From: Tepidanaerobacteraceae bacterium
GTDB lineage: Bacteria; Bacillota; Thermosediminibacteria; Thermosediminibacterales; Thermosediminibacteraceae
Assembly: GCA_030446005.1 (NCBI GenBank)
Contig: JASUSP010000018.1
Span: 1 to 35,856 of the forward strand
Direction: 5' to 3'
Length of the DNA stretch: 35,856 nt
The notes beneath the pieces were generated by a model, which did no database searches, was not told the DNA's origin, and worked only from the letters and a program-made list of their open reading frames with translations. Both the position numbers and the translations under genes were made by a program. Positions 1 through 9,032 of the stretch are shown here, piece after piece (the stretch's first letter is position 1; every line of letters starts with the position of its first letter).

Positions 1-1
1 G

Positions 2-100
2 CTGATAGCGCCGATAGCGATGGAAGAAGGCCTTCGTTTTGCTATCCGCGAGGGTGGCAGGACAGTAGGGGCCGGCGTGGTGACCGAGATAATTGAATAG
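2..100 (+). CDS. tuf: Elongation factor Tu, C-terminal end (partial)
   Basis: Only the last 32 codons lie in the window. They read through [16 protein letters not shown] and end in VVTEIIE before a TAG stop, which is the conserved C-terminal strand pair of domain III of EF-Tu. EF-Tu is the GTPase that delivers aminoacyl-tRNA to the ribosomal A site. rpsJ follows 35 bases later with no visible terminator, so readthrough from tuf into the S10 operon is likely. This matches the str-S10 arrangement (rpsL-rpsG-fusA-tuf-rpsJ) common in Firmicutes. The body of the gene lies outside the window. Confidence 0.95.
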   Translation: MIAPIAMEEGLRFAIREGGRTVGAGVVTEIIE

Positions 101-135
101 AGAAAAGAGGAAACTAAAGCCAAGGAGGGAGAAAA

Positions 136-444
136 GTGGCCCGACAGAAGATCAGAATACGCCTGAAGTCTTACGACAGCGGGATACTGGATAAGTCGGC
201 TCAAAAGATAGTGGAAACGGCAAAACGCACCGGGGCCAAAGTTTCGGGCCCCATTCCACTGCCCACCGAAAGGAGTCTCATAACCATATTGAGAGCTCCT
301 CACAAGTATAAGGATTCTAGGGAGCAGTTTGAGGTAAGGACCCATAAGAGGCTCATAGATATTCACGAACCGACTTCGAAAACCGTTGATGCTCTTATGA
401 GGCTTGATTTACCTGCAGGAGTTGATATAGAAATCAAGCTGTAA
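136..444 (+). CDS. rpsJ: 30S ribosomal protein S10 (uS10, NusE)
   Basis: The 102-residue protein has the usual S10 length and carries IRIRLKSYD near the N terminus and the mid-protein GPIPLPTE segment. S10 binds the 3' major domain of 16S rRNA in the small-subunit head. As NusE it also partners NusB in antitermination and NusG in transcription-translation coupling. The start is GTG, seven bases after an AAGGAGG site (122-128). It is the first gene of the S10 operon here, directly after tuf. Confidence 0.97.
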   Translation: MARQKIRIRLKSYDSGILDKSAQKIVETAKRTGAKVSGPIPLPTERSLITILRAPHKYKDSREQFEVRTHKRLIDIHEPTSKTVDALMRLDLPAGVDIEIKL

Positions 445-467
445 TTTTGATTGAGGAGGTGGTAAGG

Positions 468-1097
468 ATGGCCAAAAAGGCTATACTGGGCATAAAATTG
501 GGGATGACGCAGATTTTCAATGAAGCGGGAGAAGCCGTGCCGGTTACCGTCGTGGAAGCTGGCCCCTGTGTGGTTATACAGAAAAAGACTCCGGAAAACG
601 ATGGATACAGCGCCCTGAAAGTGGGCTTCAAGGATGTGAAAGAAACAAGACTCACAAAACCGGTGCTGGGTCAGTTCAAAAAATACCAGTTAAAGCCGAA
701 AAAATACATCAGAGAGCTGAAAATGGACGACATTGACAAATACAATGTCGGCGATGAGATAAAAGTTGACATTTTCGAACCCGGCGAGAGGGTGGACGTT
801 ACCGGTATTACTATCGGTAAAGGTTTTGCCGGCGGCGTAAAAAGGTGGAATTTCAACCGGGGTCCCATGTCCCACGGCTCCATGTATCACAGGCGGCCCG
901 GTTCTGGCGGTGCTACCGACCCGGAAAGGGTCTTCAAGGGCAAGAGGATGCCAGGCCACCTGGGGCATGAAAAGGTAACTGTACAGAACCTGGAAATAGT
1001 GAAGGTGGACCCTGAAAGAAATCTACTCCTTATAAAAGGTTCAGTGCCCGGTACGAGAAAATCGCTGCTTTACATCAAGAGCACGGTAAAGAGCTAA
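468..1097 (+). CDS. rplC: 50S ribosomal protein L3 (uL3)
   Basis: This 209-residue L3 begins [17 protein letters not shown] and carries the conserved glycine- and histidine-rich loop [15 protein letters not shown], which reaches toward the peptidyl-transferase centre. L3 is one of the first proteins to bind 23S rRNA during large-subunit assembly. An in-frame TTG exists seven codons upstream at 447, but its codons overlap the GAGGAGG ribosome-binding site (453-459). The ATG at 468 is therefore the start, and it also gives the normal family length. It is second in the S10 operon. Confidence 0.97.
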   Translation: MAKKAILGIKLGMTQIFNEAGEAVPVTVVEAGPCVVIQKKTPENDGYSALKVGFKDVKETRLTKPVLGQFKKYQLKPKKYIRELKMDDIDKYNVGDEIKVDIFEPGERVDVTGITIGKGFAGGVKRWNFNRGPMSHGSMYHRRPGSGGATDPERVFKGKRMPGHLGHEKVTVQNLEIVKVDPERNLLLIKGSVPGTRKSLLYIKSTVKS

Positions 1098-1121
1098 ACC
1101 TAAGAAGAAAGGAGGAGCCCA

Positions 1122-1745
1122 ATGCCAAAAGTAGCTTTGTACAACATGCAGGGCCAGCAAATAGGAGAAGTAGAGCTTTCCGACAGTGTTTTCGGGGTTG
1201 AGGTAAAACCTGAAGTCATGCATCAGGTAGTGGTAAACTACCTGGCAAATCAGAGGGTCGGCACAGCTTCCACCAAAACCCGCGGAGAAGTCAGGGGAGG
1301 AGGCCGTAAGCCCTGGAGGCAGAAGGGCACCGGTCGGGCAAGGCACGGAAGTATCAGGTCGCCCCTTTGGAGAAAAGGTGGTATCGTGTTTGGCCCGAAA
1401 CCCCGCTCTTATAAATATACCCTGCCCAAAAAACTAAAGAGGCTCGCGCTGAAGTCTGCTCTGAGCGCGAAAGTCAGAGATAATGAAATAATTGTTGTAG
1501 ACAAGTTGACGATGGATGTTCCCAAAACCAAGGAAATGGTAAAAGTTCTAACAAACCTCAACGCCAACACCAAATCTCTCATAGTGCTTGAGAGTCCCGA
1601 TATTAACGTGGTCAAATCTGCCCGCAACATACCGGGGGTAACCACCACCACGGCGAATACCCTGAACGTCTACGATATCCTCAACCATGAAAAGCTCATA
1701 ATGACAATGGATGCGGTAAAGCGGGTAGAGGAGGTGTACGCATGA
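1122..1745 (+). CDS. rplD: 50S ribosomal protein L4 (uL4)
   Basis: The 207-residue protein carries the L4 signature region [19 protein letters not shown], the basic loop that lines the peptide exit tunnel. In Escherichia coli L4 also represses its own operon, but no equivalent leader structure is visible here because the gene lies inside a run of short spacers. The ATG start follows an AAAGGAGGAG ribosome-binding site. Its stop overlaps the rplW start in an ATGA arrangement (1742-1745), which implies translational coupling. Confidence 0.97.
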   Translation: MPKVALYNMQGQQIGEVELSDSVFGVEVKPEVMHQVVVNYLANQRVGTASTKTRGEVRGGGRKPWRQKGTGRARHGSIRSPLWRKGGIVFGPKPRSYKYTLPKKLKRLALKSALSAKVRDNEIIVVDKLTMDVPKTKEMVKVLTNLNANTKSLIVLESPDINVVKSARNIPGVTTTTANTLNVYDILNHEKLIMTMDAVKRVEEVYA

Positions 1746-2035
1746 GCAAAGATCCGCATGACATAATAATTCGTCCATGGATTACCGAAAAATCCATGGC
1801 GATGAAAGAGCAAAGAAAATACACTTTTGTGGTTCACCCCGATGCAAACAAGACCGAAATTAAAAACGCTGTAGAGGCTATTTTCGGGGTAAAGGTAGAA
1901 AAGGTAAACACTATGAACGTAAGGGGCAAGAAAAAGAGGGTAGGCATTCACGAAGGCAAGCGCCCCGATTGGAAAAAAGCAATAGTTACCCTGAAAAAGG
2001 ACAGCAAACCTATTGAGTTCTTCGAGAGCTTATAA
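1742..2035 (+). CDS. rplW: 50S ribosomal protein L23 (uL23)
   Basis: This 97-residue protein begins [18 protein letters not shown], the conserved L23 opening, and has the [18 protein letters not shown] loop. L23 sits at the exit-tunnel mouth and docks trigger factor and the signal recognition particle. The start codon overlaps the rplD stop by four bases. A 64-base spacer follows before rplB. It is longer than most spacers in this operon, but I see no promoter in it, only the rplB ribosome-binding site. Confidence 0.97.
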   Translation: MSKDPHDIIIRPWITEKSMAMKEQRKYTFVVHPDANKTEIKNAVEAIFGVKVEKVNTMNVRGKKKRVGIHEGKRPDWKKAIVTLKKDSKPIEFFESL

Positions 2036-2099
2036 GGAAGCAGCAACAAGGGGATGTTACGGCAAGTAGAACTGCAGACTGGAAAAGGAGGGATAACAG

Positions 2100-2927
2100 G
2101 TGGGTATAAAAAAGTTTAAACCCACATCGCCGGGCGTAAGATTCATGACAGTCTCCACCTTTGAAGAAATAACAAAGAAAGAGCCAGAAAAATCGCTGGT
2201 AGAGATTCTAAAGAAAAAAGCAGGCCGCAACATGCAGGGAAGGATTACCGCAAGACACCGGGGCGGCGGCCACAAGAGAAAGTACAGGATAATAGATTTC
2301 AAACGGGACAAAGACGGCGTTCCGGCTAAAGTGGCGGCTATAGAATACGACCCGAACCGTTCCGCGAGGATAGCGCTTTTGCACTACAAGGACGGGGAAA
2401 AACGTTATATACTGGCTCCGGTAGGACTAAAGGTGGGCGATATAGTAGAATCGGGCCCCAATGCAGACATCAAGCCGGGTAACGCGCTCCCGCTTTCTCA
2501 CATACCTGTGGGTACCATCGTCCACAACGTTGAACTTTATCCCGGGAGAGGCGGCCAGCTGGCAAGGGCGGCTGGTGCGGCGGCTCAGGTGATGGCAAAA
2601 GAAAACGGGTTTGCGACACTCAGGCTGCCGTCCGGCGAAATGAGGATGGTACCAGAAGAATGCAGGGCAACGGTCGGGCAGGTTGGAAACCTGGAACATG
2701 AAAACATCACCATTGGCAAAGCCGGGCGGTCAAGGTGGCTCGGGAGAAGACCTCATGTGCGCGGTTCTGCCATGAACCCGGTAGACCATCCGCATGGCGG
2801 TGGCGAAGGAAAAGCCCCGATTGGCCGCAAGCATCCCGTCACACCGTGGGGCAAACCTACATTGGGCTACAAGACTCGCAAAAAGAACAAGCCGTCGGAT
2901 AAGTACATTGTTAAGCGCCGCAAATAA
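2100..2927 (+). CDS. rplB: 50S ribosomal protein L2 (uL2)
   Basis: The 275-residue protein has the normal L2 length. It carries the C-terminal signature region [20 protein letters not shown], including the histidine near the peptidyl-transferase centre, and the N-terminal [12 protein letters not shown] segment. L2 is required for subunit association and peptide-bond formation. The start is GTG at 2100, after an AAAAGGAGGGA site. rpsS follows within about 20 bases. Confidence 0.97.
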   Translation: MGIKKFKPTSPGVRFMTVSTFEEITKKEPEKSLVEILKKKAGRNMQGRITARHRGGGHKRKYRIIDFKRDKDGVPAKVAAIEYDPNRSARIALLHYKDGEKRYILAPVGLKVGDIVESGPNADIKPGNALPLSHIPVGTIVHNVELYPGRGGQLARAAGAAAQVMAKENGFATLRLPSGEMRMVPEECRATVGQVGNLEHENITIGKAGRSRWLGRRPHVRGSAMNPVDHPHGGGEGKAPIGRKHPVTPWGKPTLGYKTRKKNKPSDKYIVKRRK

Positions 2928-2948
2928 CCGGTGAAAGGAGGTAGAATA

Positions 2949-3233
2949 ATGGGTCGCTCTGCAAAAAAGGGCCCCTTTGTGGACCCCAAACTGCTGAAGA
3001 AAATAAGGGCGATGAACGAAAAAAAGGAAAAAAAGGTAATTAAGACTTGGTCTAGAGATTCAACCATAATTCCTGAGATGGTGGGACACACTATAGCGGT
3101 TCACGATGGAAGGAAACACGTTCCCATATATATAACCGAAGACATGGTTGGCCACAAACTTGGAGAGTTTGCCCCCACCAGGACTTTTAGGGGTCACGGT
3201 GAGCATACGGAAAGGTCGACCGCATTGAAGTAA
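2949..3233 (+). CDS. rpsS: 30S ribosomal protein S19 (uS19)
   Basis: The 94-residue protein begins [18 protein letters not shown] and has the S19 motif [13 protein letters not shown] near its C terminus. S19 pairs with S13 in the head of the small subunit close to the A-site tRNA. A GTG at 2931 is in frame, but its first codons form the AAAGGAGG ribosome-binding site. The ATG at 2949 is the real start and gives the usual length. Confidence 0.97.
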   Translation: MGRSAKKGPFVDPKLLKKIRAMNEKKEKKVIKTWSRDSTIIPEMVGHTIAVHDGRKHVPIYITEDMVGHKLGEFAPTRTFRGHGEHTERSTALK

Positions 3234-3259
3234 ACACCGGGTAAAGGAGGTTAGTTAAG

Positions 3260-3598
3260 GTGGAAGCCAGGGCACAGGCGAGATACGTCAGAATCGCTCC
3301 GAGAAAAGTTAGGATTGTCTTGGACCTCATAAGGGGCAAAAAAGTCGATGAGGCCTTGAATATCCTGCAGTTTACACCCAAAAGGGCATCTAAGATAGTG
3401 GCAAAACTGATTCGCTCGGCGGTAGCTAATGCCGAAAACAACCACAATATGAATCCTGATGCACTGTACATCTACAGGTGCTATGCGGACCAGGGACCAA
3501 CGCTCAAGAGATTCAGGGCAAGGGCATTTGGCAGAGCAGCGATGATACGCAAGAAAACCAGCCACATTACGGTGGTATTAAAGGAAAAGGAGGGATAA
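3260..3598 (+). CDS. rplV: 50S ribosomal protein L22 (uL22)
   Basis: This 112-residue L22 begins [20 protein letters not shown] and ends with the conserved [20 protein letters not shown] hairpin, whose tip lines the exit tunnel and is a known site of macrolide-resistance changes. The start is GTG at 3260, eight bases after AAAGGAGGT. rpsC follows three bases after the stop, so the two are probably coupled. Confidence 0.97.
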   Translation: MEARAQARYVRIAPRKVRIVLDLIRGKKVDEALNILQFTPKRASKIVAKLIRSAVANAENNHNMNPDALYIYRCYADQGPTLKRFRARAFGRAAMIRKKTSHITVVLKEKEG

Positions 3599-3601
3599 AA
3601 T

Positions 3602-4318
3602 TTGGGCCAAAAGGTACATCCGCACGGACTGAGACTTGGAATCATTAGAGATTGGGACTCCCGGTGGTACGCGGAAAAGAACTTTGCCGACCTGGTGCTG
3701 GAAGATTACAATATCCGAAAGCTCATCAAGAACAAGTTTTATGCCGCAGGAATATCTAGAATCGAAATAGAAAGGGCGGCAAACCGCGTCCGGGTTACTA
3801 TAAATACCGCAAAGCCCGGTATGGTCATAGGAAAGGGCGGCACCGGCGTGGAGGAGCTCAGACGCGAGCTTGAAGCCATGACCGGCAAACAGGTGGCCGT
3901 GAACGTGGTGGAAATTAAGGAGCCCGACTTGGATGCCCAGCTGGTGGCGGAAAACATAGCGGCCCAAATCGAGCGCCGGATTTCCTATCGCAGGGCCATG
4001 AAGCAGGCAATTGCAAGAGCTCTCAAGGCCGGAGCGAAGGGTGTAAAGACGATGGTCAGCGGAAGATTGGCGGGTGCTGAAATCGCAAGGACCGAATGGT
4101 ACCGCGAAGGCACGATTCCGCTGCAAAAGCTCCGCGCCGATATAAGTTATGGCTTTGCCGAAGCCCATACCACTTACGGGCGCATAGGCGTGAAGGTTTG
4201 GATATACAGGGGCGACGTCCTCCCCACGAAGAAGGAGGAAAAACAGGCGGAAGGAGGAGAGGCCAATGTTAATGCCGAAGCGGGTAAAGTACAGGAAACA
4301 GCAGCGCGGCACAATTAA
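3602..4318 (+). CDS. rpsC: 30S ribosomal protein S3 (uS3)
   Basis: S3 forms part of the mRNA entry pore and helicase activity of the small subunit. The 238-residue protein begins [13 protein letters not shown], has a type II KH domain with the loop [13 protein letters not shown] (about residues 75-90), and a C-terminal S3 domain ending around [12 protein letters not shown]. The last 30 or so residues are a low-complexity Glu/Ala/Asn tail, longer than in many homologues. The start is TTG at 3602, after an AAAAGGAGGGA site. The 3' end overlaps rplP by 53 bases, and the end of the tail is encoded there. Confidence 0.96.
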   Translation: MGQKVHPHGLRLGIIRDWDSRWYAEKNFADLVLEDYNIRKLIKNKFYAAGISRIEIERAANRVRVTINTAKPGMVIGKGGTGVEELRRELEAMTGKQVAVNVVEIKEPDLDAQLVAENIAAQIERRISYRRAMKQAIARALKAGAKGVKTMVSGRLAGAEIARTEWYREGTIPLQKLRADISYGFAEAHTTYGRIGVKVWIYRGDVLPTKKEEKQAEGGEANVNAEAGKVQETAARHN

Positions 4319-4700
4319 AGGCAAGGCCACTCGCGGCACCGAGGTTACCTATGGCGAATACGGACTGCAGGCCCTTGAACCGGCATGGATAACCAGCAGC
4401 CAGATAGAAGCAGCGAGAATTGCCATAACCAGGTTTGTGAAAAGAGGAGGAAAGGTCTGGATAAAGATATTTCCCGACAAACCCGTGACGAAGAAGCCCG
4501 CGGAAACCCGTATGGGTAGCGGCAAGGGCTCTCCGGAATACTGGGTTGCGGTGGTAAAGCCAGGACGGATACTTTTTGAGCTGGCGGGAGTTCCGGAAGA
4601 TGTGGCAAAAGAAGCCTTGACACTTGCCTCCCACAAGCTACCGATAAAGACCAAGATAGTGAAACGTGAAGGGATAGGCGGTGATACAAATGAAGGCTAA
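4266..4700 (+). CDS. rplP: 50S ribosomal protein L16 (uL16)
   Basis: L16 organises the A-site region of the large subunit and is added late in assembly. The 144-residue protein begins [15 protein letters not shown], the classic L16 opening, so the start within rpsC is well supported. The segments [19 protein letters not shown] and [19 protein letters not shown] match the family. A GGAAGGAGGAG site sits upstream inside rpsC. The gene overlaps rpsC by 53 bases at its start and rpmC by 11 bases at its end. Confidence 0.97.
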   Translation: MLMPKRVKYRKQQRGTIKGKATRGTEVTYGEYGLQALEPAWITSSQIEAARIAITRFVKRGGKVWIKIFPDKPVTKKPAETRMGSGKGSPEYWVAVVKPGRILFELAGVPEDVAKEALTLASHKLPIKTKIVKREGIGGDTNEG

Positions 4701-4887
4701 TAAGATAAGGGAATTGTCAGACCAGGAATTGATTCAGAAGCTTAAGGACTTAAAAAGCGAACTTTTTAATCTTAGGTTCCAGTCGGCCACGGGCCAGCTG
4801 GACAACCCCAAGAGAATAAGGGAAGTAAGGAAAACCATAGCAAGAATAAAAACGATTTTAACGGAAAGAGAACGGGCTAGAGCTTGA
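4690..4887 (+). CDS. rpmC: 50S ribosomal protein L29 (uL29)
   Basis: The small helical protein (65 residues) begins [18 protein letters not shown] and has the L29 core [20 protein letters not shown], followed by an Arg-rich helix. L29 sits beside L23 at the exit tunnel and helps dock nascent-chain factors. An in-frame GTG at 4681 would add three residues. The ATG at 4690 gives the common family opening and better spacing from the weak AGGCGGTG site. The gene overlaps the end of rplP. Confidence 0.93.
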   Translation: MKANKIRELSDQELIQKLKDLKSELFNLRFQSATGQLDNPKRIREVRKTIARIKTILTERERARA

Positions 4888-4916
4888 TGGATTTATGTGG
4901 TTAAAGGAGGGATAAA

Positions 4917-5174
4917 ATGGAAGAAAGGCCAAAAAGAAAGGTTCGCACGGGGGTAGTAGTGAGCAATAAAATGGATAAGACCATCGTGGTAGCTGTCGAG
5001 TCCATAATACGCCATCCCCTTTACGGCAAGACTATAAAGCGCACCAAGAAATTTAAGGCCCACGATGAACACAACCAGTGTCGGATAGGAGATGTGGTAA
5101 AAATTATGGAAACAAGGCCTCTGAGCAAGACTAAGCGCTGGAGGCTGGTAGAAATAATTAAGCGCGCCGAGTAA
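4917..5174 (+). CDS. rpsQ: 30S ribosomal protein S17 (uS17)
   Basis: This 85-residue OB-fold protein carries the S17 signature [17 protein letters not shown] and the later [23 protein letters not shown] region. It binds helix 11 of 16S rRNA early in assembly. The ATG start follows AAAGGAGGGA. It is the last gene of the S10 operon. rplN of the spc set follows after 25 bases with only a ribosome-binding site between, so the operons look merged. Confidence 0.97.
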   Translation: MEERPKRKVRTGVVVSNKMDKTIVVAVESIIRHPLYGKTIKRTKKFKAHDEHNQCRIGDVVKIMETRPLSKTKRWRLVEIIKRAE

Positions 5175-5199
5175 CTATTGATGAGGGGAGGGTTTAAGG

Positions 5200-5568
5200 A
5201 TGATTCAGGTTCAGACGCGGCTCAACGTGGCAGATAACACTGGGGCAAAACAGATTATGTGCATTAGAGTTTTGGGCGGTTCGAATAGGAAGTTTGCAGG
5301 CTTGGGCGACATAATAGTGGCTTCGGTAAAAGATGCTGCTCCTGACGGAATGGTAAAAAAGGGGGATGTCGTCAAGGCCGTTATAGTGAGAACGAAAGCA
5401 CCTACCAGGCGTCCGGACGGTTCCTATATAAGGTTTGACGAAAACGCGGCCGTTATAATAAATGATGATATGAACCCGAAGGGAACGCGTATTTTCGGAC
5501 CGGTTGCACGCGAACTTAGGGAGAAGAACTTTATGAGGATAATTTCGCTCGCGCCAGAAGTCTTATAA
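5200..5568 (+). CDS. rplN: 50S ribosomal protein L14 (uL14)
   Basis: The 122-residue protein has the invariant L14 length and the opening [18 protein letters not shown]. The signature region lies around residues 60-86 ([20 protein letters not shown]). L14 contacts 16S rRNA across the subunit interface and is the target of the silencing factor RsfS. The ATG follows a GGGGAGGG site. It is first of the spc-type genes. Confidence 0.97.
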   Translation: MIQVQTRLNVADNTGAKQIMCIRVLGGSNRKFAGLGDIIVASVKDAAPDGMVKKGDVVKAVIVRTKAPTRRPDGSYIRFDENAAVIINDDMNPKGTRIFGPVARELREKNFMRIISLAPEVL

Positions 5569-5581
5569 GGAGGTGTAATCC

Positions 5582-5908
5582 TTGGCGAAGGTCCACGTAA
5601 AAAAGGGCGATACGGTAGTAGTGTTATCGGGTAAGGACAAGGGCAAAAAAGGCAAGGTGCTTAAGGTTATTGCAAAAAAGGGAGTGGCTATCGTAGAAGG
5701 GGTAAACATGGCTACAAAGCACCAAAAGCCTTCTCCCAAAAATCCTCAGGGCGGTATAGTCCATCAGGAAATGCCGCTTAACACCTCGAAACTGATGGTT
5801 GTCTGCAACAAATGCGGGTCGCCCACCAGGATTGGGCATACTTTCCTAGCTGACGGCACAAAGGTCAGGACCTGCAAAAAATGCGGTGAGGTTCTAGACA
5901 GCAAGTAG
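5582..5908 (+). CDS. rplX: 50S ribosomal protein L24 (uL24), four-cysteine form
   Basis: L24 starts large-subunit assembly at the 5' end of 23S rRNA. The protein has an N-terminal KOW motif ([19 protein letters not shown], residues 6-24). Its C-terminal part carries paired cysteines at residues 75, 78, 98 and 101 (CNKC and CKKC), which resemble a zinc ribbon. This form occurs in various thermophiles and Firmicutes; metal binding is inferred. The start is TTG at 5582 after AAGGAGGTG. Length is 108 residues, normal for the family. Confidence 0.96.
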   Translation: MAKVHVKKGDTVVVLSGKDKGKKGKVLKVIAKKGVAIVEGVNMATKHQKPSPKNPQGGIVHQEMPLNTSKLMVVCNKCGSPTRIGHTFLADGTKVRTCKKCGEVLDSK

Positions 5909-5928
5909 ACTTGAAAGGAGGGAATCTA

Positions 5929-6468
5929 ATGCCCAGGCTGAGGGAAAAGTATGAAAAAGAAGTTATTCCGGCCTTGATGAAGAAGTTTAATTACAAGAGC
6001 GTCATGCAGGTGCCGCGCCTGGAAAAAGTGGTACTGAACATGGGCATAAGCGATGCAAAGGAAAATCCTAAAGCCGTTGAGTCGGCTACCAGGGATTTAG
6101 CGATGATAACGGGCCAAAAGCCCGTAGTGACAAAGGCCAAAAAATCCATTGCATCATTTAAAATAAGAAAAGGTATGGCCATCGGTGCGAAGGTGACTCT
6201 GCGGGGCAACAGGATGTACGAATTCCTCGATAAGTTGTTCAATATAGCGCTGCCCAGAGTCAGAGACTTCAAAGGCCTTTCGCCCGATGCATTTGACGGT
6301 AGGGGCAATTATACCCTCGGGATAAGAGAACAGCTGATTTTCCCGGAAATAGATTACGACAAGATAGATAAAATCCGCGGAATGGATATTACTATAGTGA
6401 CGACGGCCAAAACCGACGAGGAGGCCCGCGAACTGCTGAAGGGCCTGGGAATGCCCTTTGCTCAATAG
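5929..6468 (+). CDS. rplE: 50S ribosomal protein L5 (uL5)
   Basis: The 179-residue protein is exactly the common L5 length. It begins [20 protein letters not shown] and carries the segment [19 protein letters not shown], followed by the [13 protein letters not shown] helix. L5 binds 5S rRNA with L18 and contacts P-site tRNA. A TTG at 5911 is in frame, but it precedes the AAAGGAGGGA ribosome-binding site, so the ATG at 5929 is the start. Confidence 0.97.
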   Translation: MPRLREKYEKEVIPALMKKFNYKSVMQVPRLEKVVLNMGISDAKENPKAVESATRDLAMITGQKPVVTKAKKSIASFKIRKGMAIGAKVTLRGNRMYEFLDKLFNIALPRVRDFKGLSPDAFDGRGNYTLGIREQLIFPEIDYDKIDKIRGMDITIVTTAKTDEEARELLKGLGMPFAQ

Positions 6469-6483
6469 AAAGGAGGACGAAGG

Positions 6484-6669
6484 ATGGCAAAGAAATCGCT
6501 TATAGCAAAACAGAAGAGGCCTCAGAAATACTCAACGAGATACTATAACCGCTGCAGAATTTGCGGCAGACCCAGAGCATATCTTCGAAAATTCGGCGTA
6601 TGCCGGCTGTGCTTTAGAGTTCTAGCACACCGCGGCGAGATACCAGGTGTAAGAAAGGCAAGCTGGTAA
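6484..6669 (+). CDS. rpsZ: 30S ribosomal protein S14 type Z, zinc-binding
   Basis: This is the short, 61-residue zinc form of S14 with cysteines at 24, 27, 40 and 43 (CRIC and CRLC). It ends with the conserved [11 protein letters not shown] tail. S14 helps assemble the head of the small subunit. Many Firmicutes also carry a longer cysteine-free copy used under zinc limitation; none is seen in this window. The ATG follows AAAGGAGGACG closely. Confidence 0.97.
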   Translation: MAKKSLIAKQKRPQKYSTRYYNRCRICGRPRAYLRKFGVCRLCFRVLAHRGEIPGVRKASW

Positions 6670-6694
6670 AAGAGTTGAAAGGAGGTTTCGCAAA

Positions 6695-7093
6695 ATGGCT
6701 GTTACCGATCCCATCGCAGACATGCTGACGCGCATAAGAAACGCAAACAGCGCAGGGCACCCGACGGTAGAAGTTCCTTGCTCAAAAATAAAGAAAGCAA
6801 TAGCTGAAACCCTGAAAAATGAAGGTTTCATCCAGGATTACGAAATAATCGACGACGGAAAGCAGGGAATAATTAAGATTCATTTAAAATACGGTCCCAA
6901 CAAAGAGAGAGTAATAACCGGTATAAAGAGGATTTCCAAACCGGGCCTTAGGATTTACGTGAGAAAAGACCAAATCCCCAAAGTACTAGGAGGATTGGGT
7001 ATAGCCATTCTCTCCACTTCAAAGGGGATTATGACCGACAAACAGGCAAGAAAAGAAGGAGTAGGCGGAGAGGTCATCTGCTACGTGTGGTAA
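6695..7093 (+). CDS. rpsH: 30S ribosomal protein S8 (uS8)
   Basis: The 132-residue protein opens with [18 protein letters not shown] and ends in the signature region [20 protein letters not shown], followed by CYVW. S8 binds the central domain of 16S rRNA. In E. coli it also represses the spc operon by binding mRNA near rplE. I did not identify an equivalent target structure here. The ATG follows AAAGGAGGT. Confidence 0.97.
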   Translation: MAVTDPIADMLTRIRNANSAGHPTVEVPCSKIKKAIAETLKNEGFIQDYEIIDDGKQGIIKIHLKYGPNKERVITGIKRISKPGLRIYVRKDQIPKVLGGLGIAILSTSKGIMTDKQARKEGVGGEVICYVW

Positions 7094-7117
7094 ACTTGAC
7101 AAGGAGGTGCCTGAAAA

Positions 7118-7657
7118 ATGTCGCGGATAGGCAAAAAGCCCATAGATATACCAAAAGGCGTGGAAGTAAAGATAGAAGGAAATGTTGTCACAGTAAAGGG
7201 CCCCAAAGGAACTATCACCAAGGAGTTTCACAAAGACATGCAAATTTTGCAGGAAGACGGCAAAATTATCGTAAAGCGTCCGTCGGACGACAAAGAACAC
7301 AAAGCGCTCCATGGTCTGACAAGAAGCCTTTTGGCCAATATGGTGAACGGTGTGGTAAACGGTTATGAAAAAACCCTGGTGCTGGAAGGCGTGGGTTACA
7401 GGGCCAACAAGCAGGGGAATAAATTGGTGCTCACCGTAGGTTATTCTCATCCGGTAGAAATTGAAGCGCCAAAGGGCATCGACTTCGAAGTACCTGCACA
7501 GAACAAAATTATCGTCAGGGGAATAGATAAGGAGCTGGTCGGCATAACTGCCGCCAGGATAAGGAGCGTAAAAGAACCGGAGCCTTACAAGGGCAAGGGT
7601 ATAAGGTACGAAAATGAAGTGATACGCCGCAAGGTAGGAAAAGCGGGAGGCAAATAA
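7118..7657 (+). CDS. rplF: 50S ribosomal protein L6 (uL6)
   Basis: The 179-residue protein has two tandem L6 folds. It begins [17 protein letters not shown] and carries the C-terminal motif [20 protein letters not shown]6 lies near the factor-binding GTPase centre and the sarcin-ricin loop. The ATG follows AAGGAGGTG. A 93-codon open frame overlapping its start on the same strand has no family resemblance and is discounted. Confidence 0.97.
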   Translation: MSRIGKKPIDIPKGVEVKIEGNVVTVKGPKGTITKEFHKDMQILQEDGKIIVKRPSDDKEHKALHGLTRSLLANMVNGVVNGYEKTLVLEGVGYRANKQGNKLVLTVGYSHPVEIEAPKGIDFEVPAQNKIIVRGIDKELVGITAARIRSVKEPEPYKGKGIRYENEVIRRKVGKAGGK

Positions 7658-7680
7658 CGGTAGTAGGAGGAGGGGTGAAG

Positions 7681-8046
7681 ATGATTAAGAAAGAGTCCAG
7701 GAATGAAGCCCGAAAAAGACGGCATAAGAGAATACGTAAAAAGGTCTTCGGTACCGCCGAGAGGCCAAGGTTGAACGTCTTCCGCAGCTTGAAGCACATT
7801 TACGCCCAGATAATCAACGACGAAGAGGGAAGAACCCTGGTAGCGGCTTCTACGCTTGACCCGGCCATTCGGGACAGCGTAAAAGGATGCAACATAGAGG
7901 CGGCAGAAAAAGTTGGAGAACTAATTGCTAAGAGGGCCTTGGAAAAGGGCATAACAAAGGTAACATTTGACAGGGGTGGATATCTGTACCACGGGCGCGT
8001 AAAAGCCCTGGCGGATGCTGCAAGACGCGCCGGTCTGGAATTCTAG
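7681..8046 (+). CDS. rplR: 50S ribosomal protein L18 (uL18)
   Basis: L18 carries 5S rRNA into the large subunit together with L5. The 121-residue protein has a basic N terminus ([19 protein letters not shown]), the [16 protein letters not shown] core and the end [24 protein letters not shown] at 7675 is in frame. The ATG at 7681 is better placed relative to the GGAGGAGGGG site (7666-7675) and gives a typical length. Confidence 0.96.
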   Translation: MIKKESRNEARKRRHKRIRKKVFGTAERPRLNVFRSLKHIYAQIINDEEGRTLVAASTLDPAIRDSVKGCNIEAAEKVGELIAKRALEKGITKVTFDRGGYLYHGRVKALADAARRAGLEF

Positions 8047-8062
8047 AAAAGGAGGTAGGCGG

Positions 8063-8563
8063 ATGCAAAGGGAAAAAGAACTGGAACACGAATTTTCGGA
8101 GAAGGTTGTTTCAATAAATCGTGTATCCAAGGTAACCAAGGGCGGCAAGAATTTTAGGTTTTCGGTCTTGGTCGTGGTGGGCAACAAGAACGGGAAAGTA
8201 GGAGTGGGAACAGGCAAAGCTCAGGAGATTCCCGACGCCATAAGAAAAGCCATAGAGGATGCAAAGAAAAACCTCATAGAAGTGCCGGTAATAAACGGCA
8301 CCATTCCCCATGAGGTGATAGGAGAATCCGGTGCCGGTAAAGTTCTGGTGAAGCCCGCGGTTGAAGGAACAGGTGTCATAGCCGGAGGCCCGGTCAGAGC
8401 CGTGCTTGAACTTGCGGGACTGAGAAATGTGGTCAGCAAGTCGCTCGGTTCGAATAACGCTAAAAACATGGTGGATGCCACGATTGACGCTTTAAAACAG
8501 CTGAAAAAAGCCGAACAGGTAGCGAAATTAAGGGGCAAAACCGTTCAGGAACTGTTAGGATAA
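8063..8563 (+). CDS. rpsE: 30S ribosomal protein S5 (uS5)
   Basis: The 166-residue protein has the double-stranded-RNA-binding-like domain with [19 protein letters not shown] and the C-terminal signature [19 protein letters not shown]5 contributes to the mRNA entry channel and decoding accuracy. An in-frame ATG at 8015 lies inside rplR and would add 16 residues. The ATG at 8063 has an AAAGGAGGT site just upstream and gives the usual length. rpmD, which normally follows, is absent; rplO begins 28 bases later. Confidence 0.97.
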   Translation: MQREKELEHEFSEKVVSINRVSKVTKGGKNFRFSVLVVVGNKNGKVGVGTGKAQEIPDAIRKAIEDAKKNLIEVPVINGTIPHEVIGESGAGKVLVKPAVEGTGVIAGGPVRAVLELAGLRNVVSKSLGSNNAKNMVDATIDALKQLKKAEQVAKLRGKTVQELLG

Positions 8564-8591
8564 AAGTTCAAACAGAACAGGAGGTGCGACG

Positions 8592-9032
8592 ATGAGACTT
8601 CACGACCTTAGGCCTGCAAAAGGCTCTAAAAAACGACCGAAAAGGGTTGGACGGGGCATAGGTTCCGGGCACGGCAAGACTTCAACCCGCGGTCACAAAG
8701 GTCAAAATGCAAGAAGCGGCGGGGGAGTGCGGCCCGGATTTGAAGGTGGACAGATGCCACTTGTCCGCAGGATACCGAAAAGAGGTTTTACAAATAAATT
8801 CAAGAAAGAATACGCCATAATAAACGTGGAGGACCTGAACGTCTTCGAAGAAAACACCAGAGTCACTCCGGAGCTCCTGAAGGAAAGGGGTCTCATAAAA
8901 CAGATTAAAGACGGAGTAAAAGTATTAGGCGATGGTGAGCTCAAAGTAAAGCTGGAAGTGGTAGCGCACGCGTTTTCCAGCTCCGCTAAGGAAAAGATTG
9001 AGGCTGCCGGCGGGAAAGCCGAGGTGATATAA
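8592..9032 (+). CDS. rplO: 50S ribosomal protein L15 (uL15)
   Basis: The 146-residue protein begins [20 protein letters not shown] and has the Gly/Arg-rich extension with [15 protein letters not shown] and the [15 protein letters not shown] segment that threads into 23S rRNA. The compact C-terminal domain includes [20 protein letters not shown]. The ATG follows CAGGAGGTG. Its stop overlaps the secY start by one base (TAATG), which implies coupled translation. Confidence 0.97.
   Translation: MRLHDLRPAKGSKKRPKRVGRGIGSGHGKTSTRGHKGQNARSGGGVRPGFEGGQMPLVRRIPKRGFTNKFKKEYAIINVEDLNVFEENTRVTPELLKERGLIKQIKDGVKVLGDGELKVKLEVVAHAFSSSAKEKIEAAGGKAEVI

Noticed and set aside
3578-4339. Minus-strand open frame of 253 codons opposite rpsC
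   Set aside because: It lies exactly antisense to a conserved gene, has no ribosome-binding site and no family resemblance. Long antisense frames are expected here from codon bias.
7087-7368. Plus-strand 93-codon frame overlapping the start of rplF
   Set aside because: It is an alternative frame of the L6 gene with no homology-like features.
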